This document shows positions 48,750 to 56,283 of a stretch of 64,000 bases of DNA, piece after piece (positions within the stretch are counted from its first letter, which is position 1; every line of letters begins with the position of its first letter). The stretch is taken from contig NZ_FOKG01000001.1 in the NCBI RefSeq assembly GCF_900111885.1, positions 558,001 to 622,000 on the forward strand, read 5' to 3'. Both the position numbers and the translations under genes were made by a program. Below the pieces are notes generated by a model that did no database searches, had not been told where the DNA came from, and saw only the letters and a program-made list of their open reading frames with translations. This DNA is from Amycolatopsis marina. GTDB taxonomy: Bacteria; Actinomycetota; Actinomycetes; Mycobacteriales; Pseudonocardiaceae.

Positions 48750-49490
48750 ATGCCGTCTAGTGGCCAGTTCCGGCTGAGTATTACGCGTGCGCTTGGCGAT
48801 CAGCTCGCAGACGGGCTAGCGAATCTTGAACCAGACCCACTCCACCTTGGGTACGTCACCGCACTTGAGAAGCGTCCCGGCGTCTACCAACTGTACGAAG
48901 ACGATGTGCTCGTCTACATCGGCAAAGCCGAGAAGTCACTGCAGGACCGTCTCCGTAAGCACCACGACAAGATCGCGGGACGACTAAACATCGGCATCAT
49001 AACGTTCACCTGCCTCTACGTCGATGAAGATCTGCATGCTGTCGCCCCAGAAACCCTCCTCATCAAACGTTATAAAAAGGAAGGACTCGCGTCCTGGAAT
49101 TTCAACGGCTTCGGCAGCAATGATCCTGGTAAGGCTCGCGACGAGACCGTGTTCGAAGACAAACACTTTGACACGCAGCATCCGGCTAATTTGAATTTAC
49201 ATTGTGAGGGAATTTCAGCAGGAACTTATAAAGCTGATAGGCTCTTGAAGGAACTCAAAGCTAGTCTCCCGTATGTATTCCGGTATGAAGCGTCACCGCT
49301 ACATCACGAGTTAGAGATCGATGTCGCCGAAGATGATCCGATAGCGGATCATCTATTCGAGGACATCGCACGTGCGATCGCCAGTGCAGATCCCTCTTGG
49401 CAGATTACTGCGCTGCCTGGGTATGTCACCATGTACCGGAAGCAGGGCCGGTACCCAAGCGCCAGGAAGACGTATCCTTCTACCCGCTAG
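48750..49490 (+). CDS. Eco29kI-family GIY-YIG restriction endonuclease
   Basis: A 246-residue protein with the GIY-YIG core RPGVYQLYEDDVLVYIGKAE, KSLQDRLRKHHDKIAGRLNI, then FTCLYVDEDLHAVAPETLLI and WNFNGFGSNDPGK. This matches the Eco29kI family of type II enzymes (Eco29kI itself cuts CCGCGG). ATG at 48750 behind a G-rich site; the frame upstream runs out of phase through the vsr gene. Its 3' half (49180-49340) is distinctly AT-rich. With the methyltransferase it forms a complete R-M system; the recognition site is inferred only. Confidence 0.88.
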   Translation: MPSSGQFRLSITRALGDQLADGLANLEPDPLHLGYVTALEKRPGVYQLYEDDVLVYIGKAEKSLQDRLRKHHDKIAGRLNIGIITFTCLYVDEDLHAVAPETLLIKRYKKEGLASWNFNGFGSNDPGKARDETVFEDKHFDTQHPANLNLHCEGISAGTYKADRLLKELKASLPYVFRYEASPLHHELEIDVAEDDPIADHLFEDIARAIASADPSWQITALPGYVTMYRKQGRYPSARKTYPSTR

Positions 49491-49571
49491 ATGGCCGTAT
49501 GGCTCGGATGCGCGCCGCGAACGTTGCCATTCCCTTGAGCCGTAGCTAATCGGGGCCGATCTCACATATGG

Positions 49572-50738
49572 TCACTCTTCATTCTTAAATAGCTCTCCAA
49601 GAGCAACCATGGGATCTCGCCCTTTCTCGCGTTCCGAGAACCAAGTATCAAGGATTTTCAGACGAAAAGTTAGGGCGCTGCCATCGTTCGGGCTCTGCGA
49701 CAACCGCGCAAATTCAAGCATCTCGTATTCGCCCGGGTGAAGCTCGTCATCATTTTGGGCGCGCCTGATTCGCCGTGCCGATTCGAATGCTCTAAGTTCG
49801 GATCTACTTGGGAATTGCTCACCACGCATACTTCTTGCCTCAGCAAGAAGGTAATAAACCGAGACCATGCCGATGCTGGACAGAAGCGAATCGCTGTCGA
49901 CGAACACTTCCGATAGTATGTCGAGGATTTTCTTGCAATCCTCCACGTCTTTTTCTGTCCTTCTTTCTCCTGCTAATCCCAGCTTCTTTATTTCCTTGAA
50001 GAAGGCATCCAGGCGGACCTTTTTGGTGTCACGGATGTGTGGAATCGTGTCCGCCGCACCGACCGTCTGAATTGGGTCTTTGTGACGATCTGTCCAGTAT
50101 AAAAACTTCGCCGCCAGATCGAAGTGACGGTATCGCCTATTCGTAAACGGAAGTTTTTCTTCGAAGAACTGGTGCTCTACCAGCGAACGAACTGCCCGGG
50201 GGAGTGGTCCTCCCAAAGCGTTCCGCTTCTCGGCAGCGTTTAGTGGCATAGCCTCGTTTAGACGCGAAAACATTTCCTCGATCAACTCAAGGTCGCTTGT
50301 TCTGATTACGACAATATCGAGATTTGCGGCATTGAGGTTGCTTATAAGAAAAGGGTGTGACGTTGTGAGTTCACTGTATGTCTTCCCTGCAGCGTCGGTG
50401 CTCTCGTCGGCAAGATATACAAACTCAGAGCCAAGTGGAAATCGGTTCTCTAGGAACCCGAATATAGCTTCAAGTCGCTGTCTACCGTCGATGAGTGCCC
50501 AACGCTTGAGTTCTCCGTGTATGCGCCGAGGAGATGGAAACTGGTGGAAATATATTTTGGGCACATCGAAGTCATTGATCAGCGAGTCGATTAGGAGTTG
50601 TTGTTTCTCCACGGACCATATCTCGCCCTGCCTCTGGTAGTCAGGGTCCATTTCGATCTCGCCGCTTCGGTTGTGAATGTACTGCACAGAGCTGTTTTTT
50701 AATGTCGAAATATCAAGGGAGTATCCCTTATTAGTCAT
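49572..50738 (-). CDS. DUF262 (GmrS-like) protein
   Basis: A 388-residue protein with the DUF262 domain at the N-terminus: DPDYQRQGEIWSVEKQQLLI (about 32-51) and the ParB/sulfiredoxin-like ALIDGRQRLEAIFGFL. The C-terminal part is helical and unassigned. DUF262 is the nucleotide-binding half of GmrSD-type anti-phage nucleases and occurs in many defence genes. ATG at 50738 overlaps the end of the upstream FRG gene by eight bases. DNA here is much more AT-rich than the chromosome. Confidence 0.85.
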   Translation of the reverse strand: MTNKGYSLDISTLKNSSVQYIHNRSGEIEMDPDYQRQGEIWSVEKQQLLIDSLINDFDVPKIYFHQFPSPRRIHGELKRWALIDGRQRLEAIFGFLENRFPLGSEFVYLADESTDAAGKTYSELTTSHPFLISNLNAANLDIVVIRTSDLELIEEMFSRLNEAMPLNAAEKRNALGGPLPRAVRSLVEHQFFEEKLPFTNRRYRHFDLAAKFLYWTDRHKDPIQTVGAADTIPHIRDTKKVRLDAFFKEIKKLGLAGERRTEKDVEDCKKILDILSEVFVDSDSLLSSIGMVSVYYLLAEARSMRGEQFPSRSELRAFESARRIRRAQNDDELHPGEYEMLEFARLSQSPNDGSALTFRLKILDTWFSEREKGRDPMVALGELFKNEE

Positions 50739-51510
50739 CGTACTCCTCCCGAATGAGCATGGCGAAAGAATCCAAGTCGAGGTAAACGGAGGCTCGGTTA
50801 ATATTAAGCGCATCCAGTTCGTTTCTAATTCGCTCTTTAGCGGTTACTGGGATAATCCAACTAGACAGGGATACGCCAAGGGATTTCTCGAGAGGCTCGG
50901 GGTCCCTATGGTGGCTTAGCGTAAATACGCCGCTTTGTGCAACGATTCTGGCAAACGACTGCTGGGCAATCACGGCTACCGGGCCCTTCGTCTGTTTCGA
51001 ATTTGACGATAGCAGATAGTCGTCCAAGTCTTGGTCCATGCCTAAGAGGAGTAGGTTCCGGCTACCGAAGTTCTTTCGGTTTAGTTCGTAAGGGTCGAGG
51101 CAGAACAGTCGGCCATCGGCGTCCCCCTCTTCGCCTCCGTCCGATTCGACCGCGAAGTAGAGTCCTATCAGTGGGTTGCTCGTCCAGTCTAATAGGCGAG
51201 TCGGCAGTCGATGGTGCTGTGCCAGGCAAATCCATTCCCAGTCGTTTACAGGGTTGACGGGTGCCCGGCCTGCGACTTGCTGGCGAAATTGCTTCAGCAT
51301 GTCGTCCTCGTGGTCCACCCAGCCGGACTTGCGTCTTGCAGAGGGTATGCGGAGCCAACTTTTGTCGATCTGCCCGCGGAACCAGGTTCGTGAATCAACG
51401 TGTGATGGGCTAAGCAGCGCAACGAGGTCGCTTACCGAGGAGATCGTCGGTTCCTGATGTGTGGGTTCTTCGCCCGTGGGTGAACCATCAGTTCGCCGGG
51501 TACCGTCCAC
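50731..51510 (-). CDS. FRG-domain protein
   Basis: A 259-residue protein with an FRG domain: TWFRGQIDKSWLRIPSARR (about 42-60), then WICLAQHHRLPTRLLDWTSN and PLIGLYFAVES, with a C-terminal region rich in Leu and Asp. FRG domains are widespread in defence loci and phage-related genes, with no settled activity. Its stop overlaps the DUF262 start, so the two form one leftward operon. The start at 51510 may be slightly upstream of the true one. Confidence 0.85.
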   Translation of the reverse strand: MDGTRRTDGSPTGEEPTHQEPTISSVSDLVALLSPSHVDSRTWFRGQIDKSWLRIPSARRKSGWVDHEDDMLKQFRQQVAGRAPVNPVNDWEWICLAQHHRLPTRLLDWTSNPLIGLYFAVESDGGEEGDADGRLFCLDPYELNRKNFGSRNLLLLGMDQDLDDYLLSSNSKQTKGPVAVIAQQSFARIVAQSGVFTLSHHRDPEPLEKSLGVSLSSWIIPVTAKERIRNELDALNINRASVYLDLDSFAMLIREEYDD

Positions 51511-51891
51511 GGCGCCGCCTCCAGTCCCGTCGATTGATCTGCCCTGGCTCCACTCGATCTTAGCCAGATGAACCGGGCTCTCGGGACGGTGGCGCGTATC
51601 GGGTGCGCTCGCAGAGTCGTTGGAACAATGCGCGCGCTTGACGACGCCCGACGCGACTCCCGTTGAACAGCCGTGACAACCTGCGCCCCCGTCTGGGTCA
51701 CTGGCAGCATCGCTGCCGAATTGCCTTCTCCCACGTCAAGGGCGGCGCTAGCGGGGCGTCGCCGGGCACACTGCGGCCTCCTGCTGACGCCCGGGGTCGC
51801 GCCGGCCCGCGAAACGCTGCCATGGAGTACACCAGAGGCAACCGCGCCGTACGCCTGCCCAGCGACAGGCAACCGAGAGGGCTTTGACGTG
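51511..51891. other. 381-bp gap upstream of the FRG gene
   Basis: Must contain the promoter of the FRG-DUF262 operon. Open frames on both strands lack any recognisable domain and look like GC-rich chance frames. Confidence 0.45.
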
Positions 51892-51938
51892 CGCCTTTAC
51901 AAGGCAGAGTCAGAGGTTTGTTCCTTCAGCTCCCGCAT
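51892..51938. repeat. Degenerate tRNA-Ala 3' end
   Basis: CGCCTTTACAAGGCAGAGTC, then AGAGGTTTGTTCCTTCAGC and TCCCGCA align along their length with the anticodon-arm-to-3'-end half of tRNA-Ala, with about ten mismatches. It looks like an older, decayed attachment site. Confidence 0.65.
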
Positions 51939-52030
51939 AGTCAACGATCCGGTGGGTTGCGGCGGCCACCGAGCTCGTTAGGTACAACTCGCACCAGGTC
52001 CTCACCGCGCCGTCACGAGTCGGCTGCTGA

Positions 52031-52171
52031 CCTATACTCCACGAGGCCATCGAGCGCCGGCAGGCCGAGGAACAGGCCCATGCCGCCGGACTCGCCCGGC
52101 ACAGCGAGGATCTCGCCGAAGAACAGGCCAACGAGGACACCTCGACCGCGATGCGTGGCTGGGAGGAGTAA
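52031..52171 (+). pseudogene. C-terminal coding remnant
   Basis: A 46-residue open frame with strong Glu/Ala coding character (LARHSEDLAEEQANEDTSTA, then MRGWEE), bounded upstream by a stop and without any usual start codon. It looks like the tail of a lost mobile-element gene. I cannot name the family. Confidence 0.35.
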
Positions 52172-52272
52172 TCAGTGGTACGCGCGCTCGGCCAACGGGA
52201 GCGGTGCGGACCGGAAGCCAGCTGTGATCACCGCTTGAATCCCCCAGTGTGCAAGGTCGGATACTAAGTCGC

Positions 52273-53115
52273 ATGGTTCCACCGCTGTCGGATGACGAGT
52301 TGCTGCGCGCTCAGCGCTGTCGGGACTATGCGCGGGCAACGGCTGTACTCATGGAAGACCACGACGTGCCTGGAGCGGCGGGTCTGTTCGAGCAGGCATT
52401 ATGCAACGGGCTCGCAGTGATCGTGGAGGCCCGATGGCCTGGCTCTGAGGTCGACAGCAAGGGAAGGGTGAAGTCCGCGAAGGTGCTTCTTGAGGTGATC
52501 GCGGCTGAGGAGGCTCGGGCAGGTCGTATCGGACCAGTACTCGCGCTTGAGGAGCCTGGGGCTGCTCCGCCAGTGGTGGGCGAGTGCATCCCGTACTGGG
52601 ATGAGTCCGAATCTGAGCCTGCGGTTCATGTTGAGATTGCGGTGTTACGCGAGGCCCTACGGGCCACCGCGCCCCGTAGGCACGGAAAGCTGAGCGAGAA
52701 GCCACTAGAAGTCAAGCACATCGACTCGCTCGCCAAGCTCGACACCCATCCTGCACTCAACTCGTTACACGGCGAGTATGGCGAGTTGAGTGTCGCGAAG
52801 GAACAGGTTCGGGACCTGTGGCGACGACACCAGGCAGAGAACTACCTAGGCATGCTCAGCGAGGCGGAAATCGGGCGGCGGGTGCTGGCTGCCCAGGACT
52901 TGTTACCGTTCGACCCGAAAGACCGCTTGATCAGCCTTGGTCTGCAGGAGTGTCCGATCTGCGATCAAGAATCGCTCCTGGTGGAGCATTTAGATGACTT
53001 CGGGATAGGGATCGGCGCAGGCACCTGCTTTGTGTGCGGTTACTACCGTAGTGAGGCGGTTGTGGACGAGGCGGCCTGGCAGTTCACGTGGTTGAACAGG
53101 TGGAAGTACGAGTAG
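52273..53115 (+). CDS. Unknown protein with C-terminal zinc-ribbon
   Basis: A 280-residue protein that I do not recognise. The N-terminal half is helical (YARATAVLMEDHDVPGAAGL, FEQALCNGLAVIVEARWPG); a central Asp/Glu-rich part follows; the C-terminus has CPICDQ (about 240) and GTCFVCGY (about 260), a four-cysteine pattern that would bind zinc. ATG at 52273. It is alone between two att copies, so it is cargo of a small element. The two CxxC pairs suggest nucleic-acid or protein binding. Confidence 0.65.
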   Translation: MVPPLSDDELLRAQRCRDYARATAVLMEDHDVPGAAGLFEQALCNGLAVIVEARWPGSEVDSKGRVKSAKVLLEVIAAEEARAGRIGPVLALEEPGAAPPVVGECIPYWDESESEPAVHVEIAVLREALRATAPRRHGKLSEKPLEVKHIDSLAKLDTHPALNSLHGEYGELSVAKEQVRDLWRRHQAENYLGMLSEAEIGRRVLAAQDLLPFDPKDRLISLGLQECPICDQESLLVEHLDDFGIGIGAGTCFVCGYYRSEAVVDEAAWQFTWLNRWKYE

Positions 53116-53208
53116 CCCGTCAAGGCCAGCGGTTGTCGATGCGTCTGATAACTCGTGGCGAGTGTGTCGCGTTCGGCACTCAAGGTTGCATGCGCTCAGA
53201 GCTACTTG

Positions 53209-53231
53209 GATGGGACCCACGATGGGTGCGA
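53209..53231. repeat. 23-bp island-end repeat, right copy
   Basis: Exact copy of 45986-46008, same orientation, about 100 bp before the right att copy. It may be an integrase arm-type site or the remnant of a shared element end. Confidence 0.85.
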
Positions 53232-53330
53232 AAGTCCAGCAACGCCGTCCAAGACAGCCAGTGCAGACAAGCGCTAGGGCAGCTTGACCAGCGGCAGGCG
53301 CCCCAGAGGGGCTCACCAGCACGTTTACCA

Positions 53331-53368
53331 GGCGGGGGTCAGGGGTTCGATTCCCCTCAGCTCCACAG
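53331..53368. repeat. attR: exact 38-bp copy of the tRNA-Ala 3' end
   Basis: Identical to 45901-45938 (T-arm, acceptor 3' strand and CAG). The preceding bases (CGTTTACCA) also partly resemble the anticodon arm. Confidence 0.95.
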
Positions 53369-53395
53369 TGCGCACAACATGACTGTCGAGCCGGA

Positions 53396-53749
53396 TCACG
53401 GCACAAATACCGGTTGGTCCACGGTCCATAGCCATGACCCGTCCGATTGACGACGGGCGATCTCGACCGTCACTTCTCCGGTGGTCAGCGTGGACGCTGT
53501 CAGCGCCAGATCGTCGCTCACCAGCGCTGGATGCTGCCTTCCCGGCGAGAGCACCGGCGCGGCCGCGACGAACTGCTCGTACACTTCGCGGATTTCCGCA
53601 TGTCCGGTCGCCAGGTTGCCCGGCGGAAACGCCAGTACGGCGTTCGGTTCGTACAACGCCACCAATCCGTCGACGTCGCCCGCGTTGGCGCGCTCGATGA
53701 AGTACCTGCCCAAGTCGTTCGGCTCACTGGCCACTGTCTTGCTTGTCAT
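53396..53749 (-). CDS. SnoaL-like / NTF2-fold protein
   Basis: A 117-residue small alpha+beta-barrel protein of the SnoaL/DUF4440 type: FIERANAGDVDGLVALYEPN, then PPGNLATGHAEIREVYEQF. Members are small-molecule isomerases, hydrolases or binding proteins. ATG at 53749. It is divergent from the WYL regulator 61 bases away, which may control it. Confidence 0.82.
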   Translation of the reverse strand: MTSKTVASEPNDLGRYFIERANAGDVDGLVALYEPNAVLAFPPGNLATGHAEIREVYEQFVAAAPVLSPGRQHPALVSDDLALTASTLTTGEVTVEIARRQSDGSWLWTVDQPVFVP

Positions 53750-53810
53750 GCGGATAAGACTTCCAACAAATCACGACATCCTGTGTCGCGTATTCCGTTA
53801 ACGTTTTCGT

Positions 53811-54785
53811 GTGCGCGCCGACCGGTTGGTCTCATTGGTTCTGCTGCTGCGACAGCGCGGTCGGCTGTCCGCGACCGCGCTGGCTCGCGAGCTGGAGGTG
53901 TCCACCCGAACCGTGCTGCGCGATATCGAAGCGCTGTCCGCAGCCGGCATTCCGGTCTACGCCGAACGCGGCAGGCACGGCGGTTTCGCGTTGCTGCCCG
54001 GATTCCGAACCGAGCTCACGGGGCTGAACCACAATGAGGCCCTTGCTCTGCTGGTCGCCGGATCACGGCGGGGAGCGCAGGCATTCGGCCTCGGCTCGGC
54101 GCTCGCTTCGGCCATGCTCAAAGTGGTCGACGCGCTACCCGAAAGCTATCGGGACACCGCGGCCGGCGTGGCTGAGCGATTGCTGATCGACCCCGAGGCC
54201 GACCTCCTCTCGCGTCGGCTGGTCGCTGAGGACGTACCCGACTCCATAGCGGGCGAGGTCCGCGGCGCGGTGCTCGCCGGACACAAATTGCGCATCCACT
54301 ACGCGGTGGTGGACCAGAGCCCGAAGTGGCGCACTGTGGACCCGATCGGCCTGGTCACCGTCCGCGACCAGGGCTACTTGCTGGCCGTGAGGTCCGGCGC
54401 GGACCGCACCTACCGGTTGTCCCGGATCTTGGCCGCCGAGGAACTCGCCGAACCCGCACAACGGCCAGACCGGGTTGATCTGGATCGGGCCTGGCAGGAC
54501 CGCAGCACGCGGTTTCGAACCGGCGGCGACCAGGTCACCGCGCTGGTGCGAGTGGACCCCGTGCGGCGGGAGGACCTGGTGGGCACCGCAGTGGCCGTCC
54601 TCGCCGAAGCAGCCGACGCAGACGGCTGGCTGCGGCTGGAGGTGGCCTTCCAGGATTCGAGGCACGCCGAATGGGCGCTGTGGCAACTCGCCACGAACGC
54701 GGAAGCCCTGGCCCCGCAATGGCTGCGCACCGTCCTGCGCGATCGCGCCGCCGCGGTCGGCGCCCGCTACGGAATGCCATCCTGA
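53811..54785 (+). CDS. WYL-domain transcriptional regulator (YafY/DeoR type)
   Basis: A 324-residue regulator with an N-terminal HTH_11 winged helix (RLSATALARELEVSTRTVLR, then DIEALSAAGIPVYAERGRHG), a WYL ligand-sensing domain (about 140-215) and a C-terminal WCX extension. GTG start at 53811. Divergent from the SnoaL-like gene, which may be its target; the next gene is convergent. Confidence 0.9.
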   Translation: MRADRLVSLVLLLRQRGRLSATALARELEVSTRTVLRDIEALSAAGIPVYAERGRHGGFALLPGFRTELTGLNHNEALALLVAGSRRGAQAFGLGSALASAMLKVVDALPESYRDTAAGVAERLLIDPEADLLSRRLVAEDVPDSIAGEVRGAVLAGHKLRIHYAVVDQSPKWRTVDPIGLVTVRDQGYLLAVRSGADRTYRLSRILAAEELAEPAQRPDRVDLDRAWQDRSTRFRTGGDQVTALVRVDPVRREDLVGTAVAVLAEAADADGWLRLEVAFQDSRHAEWALWQLATNAEALAPQWLRTVLRDRAAAVGARYGMPS

Positions 54786-54789
54786 CCGA

Positions 54790-55530
54790 TCAGCTAGTGA
54801 AGCTCGGGTCGGCGGGATGCGCGTCCCGCAATCGGCCCTTCGGCTCCTCCCATTCCTCATGGCGCCCCAGCGCGGTGATGTCGAGCAGCCGGTAGGCGTG
54901 CATCATCACGTCGACGCCACGGCCATAGGCGGCGTAGGTGTGGAAGACGTCGTCGCCGTCGCGCAGGAAGGCGCTGACCCCGGGTTGCTCGCCGACGTAG
55001 TCGATCAGCCAGGCCTGCCCGGCGGCGGTCAGCTCGTCGCCGTTGCGGAAGTTGTAGTTGTTCGGCGTGACCGCCGGGTCCAGCGTGACGTGGAAGTCGT
55101 AGTTGAAGTCGCCGCCGTACGAGGAGTACCAGGGAAAAGCCCAGCCTCGCTGCTGTTGGTACGCGGCCAGCTTCGGATACGGCGCGCGCGAGACGGCGGC
55201 GAACGCGGTGTCGCGCGCGGCCAGGTGGGCACGGGCCCCCTCGCTGAGGTCGTCGGCCATCGCGCTGCAGCTGCCACAACCCTGGTCCCAGGACGGATCG
55301 AACATGAAGTGTTGCAGCACCAGCTGGCGTCGCCCCTCGAAGAGATCCGACAAGCCGACCTCGCCGTCCGGGCCGGTGAACCGGTAGTCCTTCTCGACCC
55401 GCACCATCGGCAGCCTTCGCCGGTCGGCGTTGAGTCCGTCGAGGGCCCGGGTCAGCTCCTTCTCCCTCGCCAGCAACTCTCGGCGGGCGGTCAGCCATTC
55501 GTTCCTGGTGACAACCTGCGGTAGGTCCAT
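54790..55530 (-). CDS. DUF899 family thioredoxin-like protein
   Basis: A 246-residue protein of the DUF899 family with a thioredoxin-like fold. Visible are YRFTGPDGEVGLSDLFEGRR, the paired cysteines in WDQGCGSCSAMADDL (CxxC) and WYSSYGGDFNYDFHVT. Function unknown; homologues often lie beside ArsR or HxlR regulators. It is divergent from the HxlR gene across a 12-bp inverted repeat, so joint control is likely. Confidence 0.87.
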   Translation of the reverse strand: MDLPQVVTRNEWLTARRELLAREKELTRALDGLNADRRRLPMVRVEKDYRFTGPDGEVGLSDLFEGRRQLVLQHFMFDPSWDQGCGSCSAMADDLSEGARAHLAARDTAFAAVSRAPYPKLAAYQQQRGWAFPWYSSYGGDFNYDFHVTLDPAVTPNNYNFRNGDELTAAGQAWLIDYVGEQPGVSAFLRDGDDVFHTYAAYGRGVDVMMHAYRLLDITALGRHEEWEEPKGRLRDAHPADPSFTS

Positions 55531-55556
55531 GGTGCCCTCCAGATTGCGCTAACTTT

Positions 55557-55595
55557 TGTGATGCAAGTACTCTAGACGAGGTAACTTGCATCACA
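55557..55595. promoter_or_regulatory. Inverted-repeat operator between DUF899 and HxlR genes
   Basis: TGTGATGCAAGT (55557-55568) and ACTTGCATCACA (55584-55595) are perfect 12-bp inverted half-sites around a 15-base spacer, in the divergent promoter gap. HxlR-type dimers bind such palindromes, so this is the likely operator. Confidence 0.7.
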
Positions 55596-55621
55596 CAAGT
55601 GAAAGGCGGAACATCGGCCTT

Positions 55622-56101
55622 GTGCTTGGTCGAACGTACGAAAACGAGAACTGCTCAGCGGCCCGTGCGCTGGAACTGGTCGGCGAACGCTGGAGCCTGT
55701 TGATCATCCGCAACGCGGTCTTCGCGGGCATGACGCGCTTTTCCGACTTCGAGCGCAGGCTCGGAATCGCGCCGAACATCCTGGCTAAGCGCCTGGACGG
55801 GTTCGTGGCCGACGGGCTGATGGAGCGACGAGAAGGCCGGGAGTACGTGCTCACGGAGAAGGGCCGTGAGCTCGGCACGGTCATCGTCGCGCTGACCGAA
55901 TGGGGAGATCGCTGGGCCGCACCGCAGGGGCCGCCGATCCTGTACGAACACGAGGGCTGTGGCGGGCCGGTTCATGTGCGTGTCTGCTGCGAGGACTGCG
56001 GGCTGCAGCCCGCGGCGGCCGACGTGGTCGCCGTCTACGGCCCCGGATCTGACCCCCAGCGCCGCCCGCCCCGCGCACCGAGCCGCCCGCGCACCGCTTG
56101 A
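55622..56101 (+). CDS. HxlR-family transcriptional regulator
   Basis: A 159-residue winged-helix regulator: LGRTYENENCSAARALELVG (start), ERWSLLIIRNAVFAGMTRFS, LGIAPNILAKRLDGFVADGL. Cys11 near the N-terminus is the position used for redox or aldehyde sensing in relatives. A C-terminal extension with C-x-x-C (CCEDCG) follows. I chose GTG at 55622 because an earlier in-frame start at 55586 lies inside the operator. It probably represses itself and the divergent DUF899 gene. Confidence 0.88.
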   Translation: MLGRTYENENCSAARALELVGERWSLLIIRNAVFAGMTRFSDFERRLGIAPNILAKRLDGFVADGLMERREGREYVLTEKGRELGTVIVALTEWGDRWAAPQGPPILYEHEGCGGPVHVRVCCEDCGLQPAAADVVAVYGPGSDPQRRPPRAPSRPRTA

Positions 56102-56187
56102 GCTATGGGCATCGTGCCCACTCGGGGACCGGCGTGCTGCACCACCCGTGCAGAGCAAGTCGGCACGGGGACCGTTGGGGGCGAACG

Positions 56188-56229
56188 TTTGCAAGGCGGG
56201 GCGGGGGGTTCGATTCCCTCAGCTCCACA
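56188..56229. repeat. Second degenerate tRNA-Ala 3' end
   Basis: TTTGCAAGGCGGGGCGGGGG, then GTTCGATTCCCTCAGCTCCACA closely matches the tRNA-Ala 3' half with a few indels. It closes the segment holding the SnoaL, WYL, DUF899 and HxlR genes. Confidence 0.8.
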
Positions 56230-56283
56230 ATCTGGTGATCGCACGATCACATCCCGCCCGGCCGCGTCGCCACAGCAGAGCAT

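Larger units (their letters stand above)
45901..53368. mobile_element. Integrated island between tRNA-Ala and its 3' duplicate
   Basis: The 38-bp sequence at 45901-45938 (tRNA-Ala 3' end) is repeated exactly at 53331-53368, the signature of integrase-mediated insertion. A third, degenerate copy at 51892-51938 divides the segment in two. It holds a broken integrase, a restriction-modification set with Vsr, an FRG/DUF262 pair and a zinc-ribbon protein. Parts (49.0-50.8 kb) are visibly more AT-rich than the core genome. Confidence 0.85.

Noticed and set aside
51432..51872. 146-codon minus-strand frame upstream of the FRG gene
   Set aside because: Overlaps the FRG start, Arg/Ala-rich, no similarity; more likely chance in GC-rich DNA.
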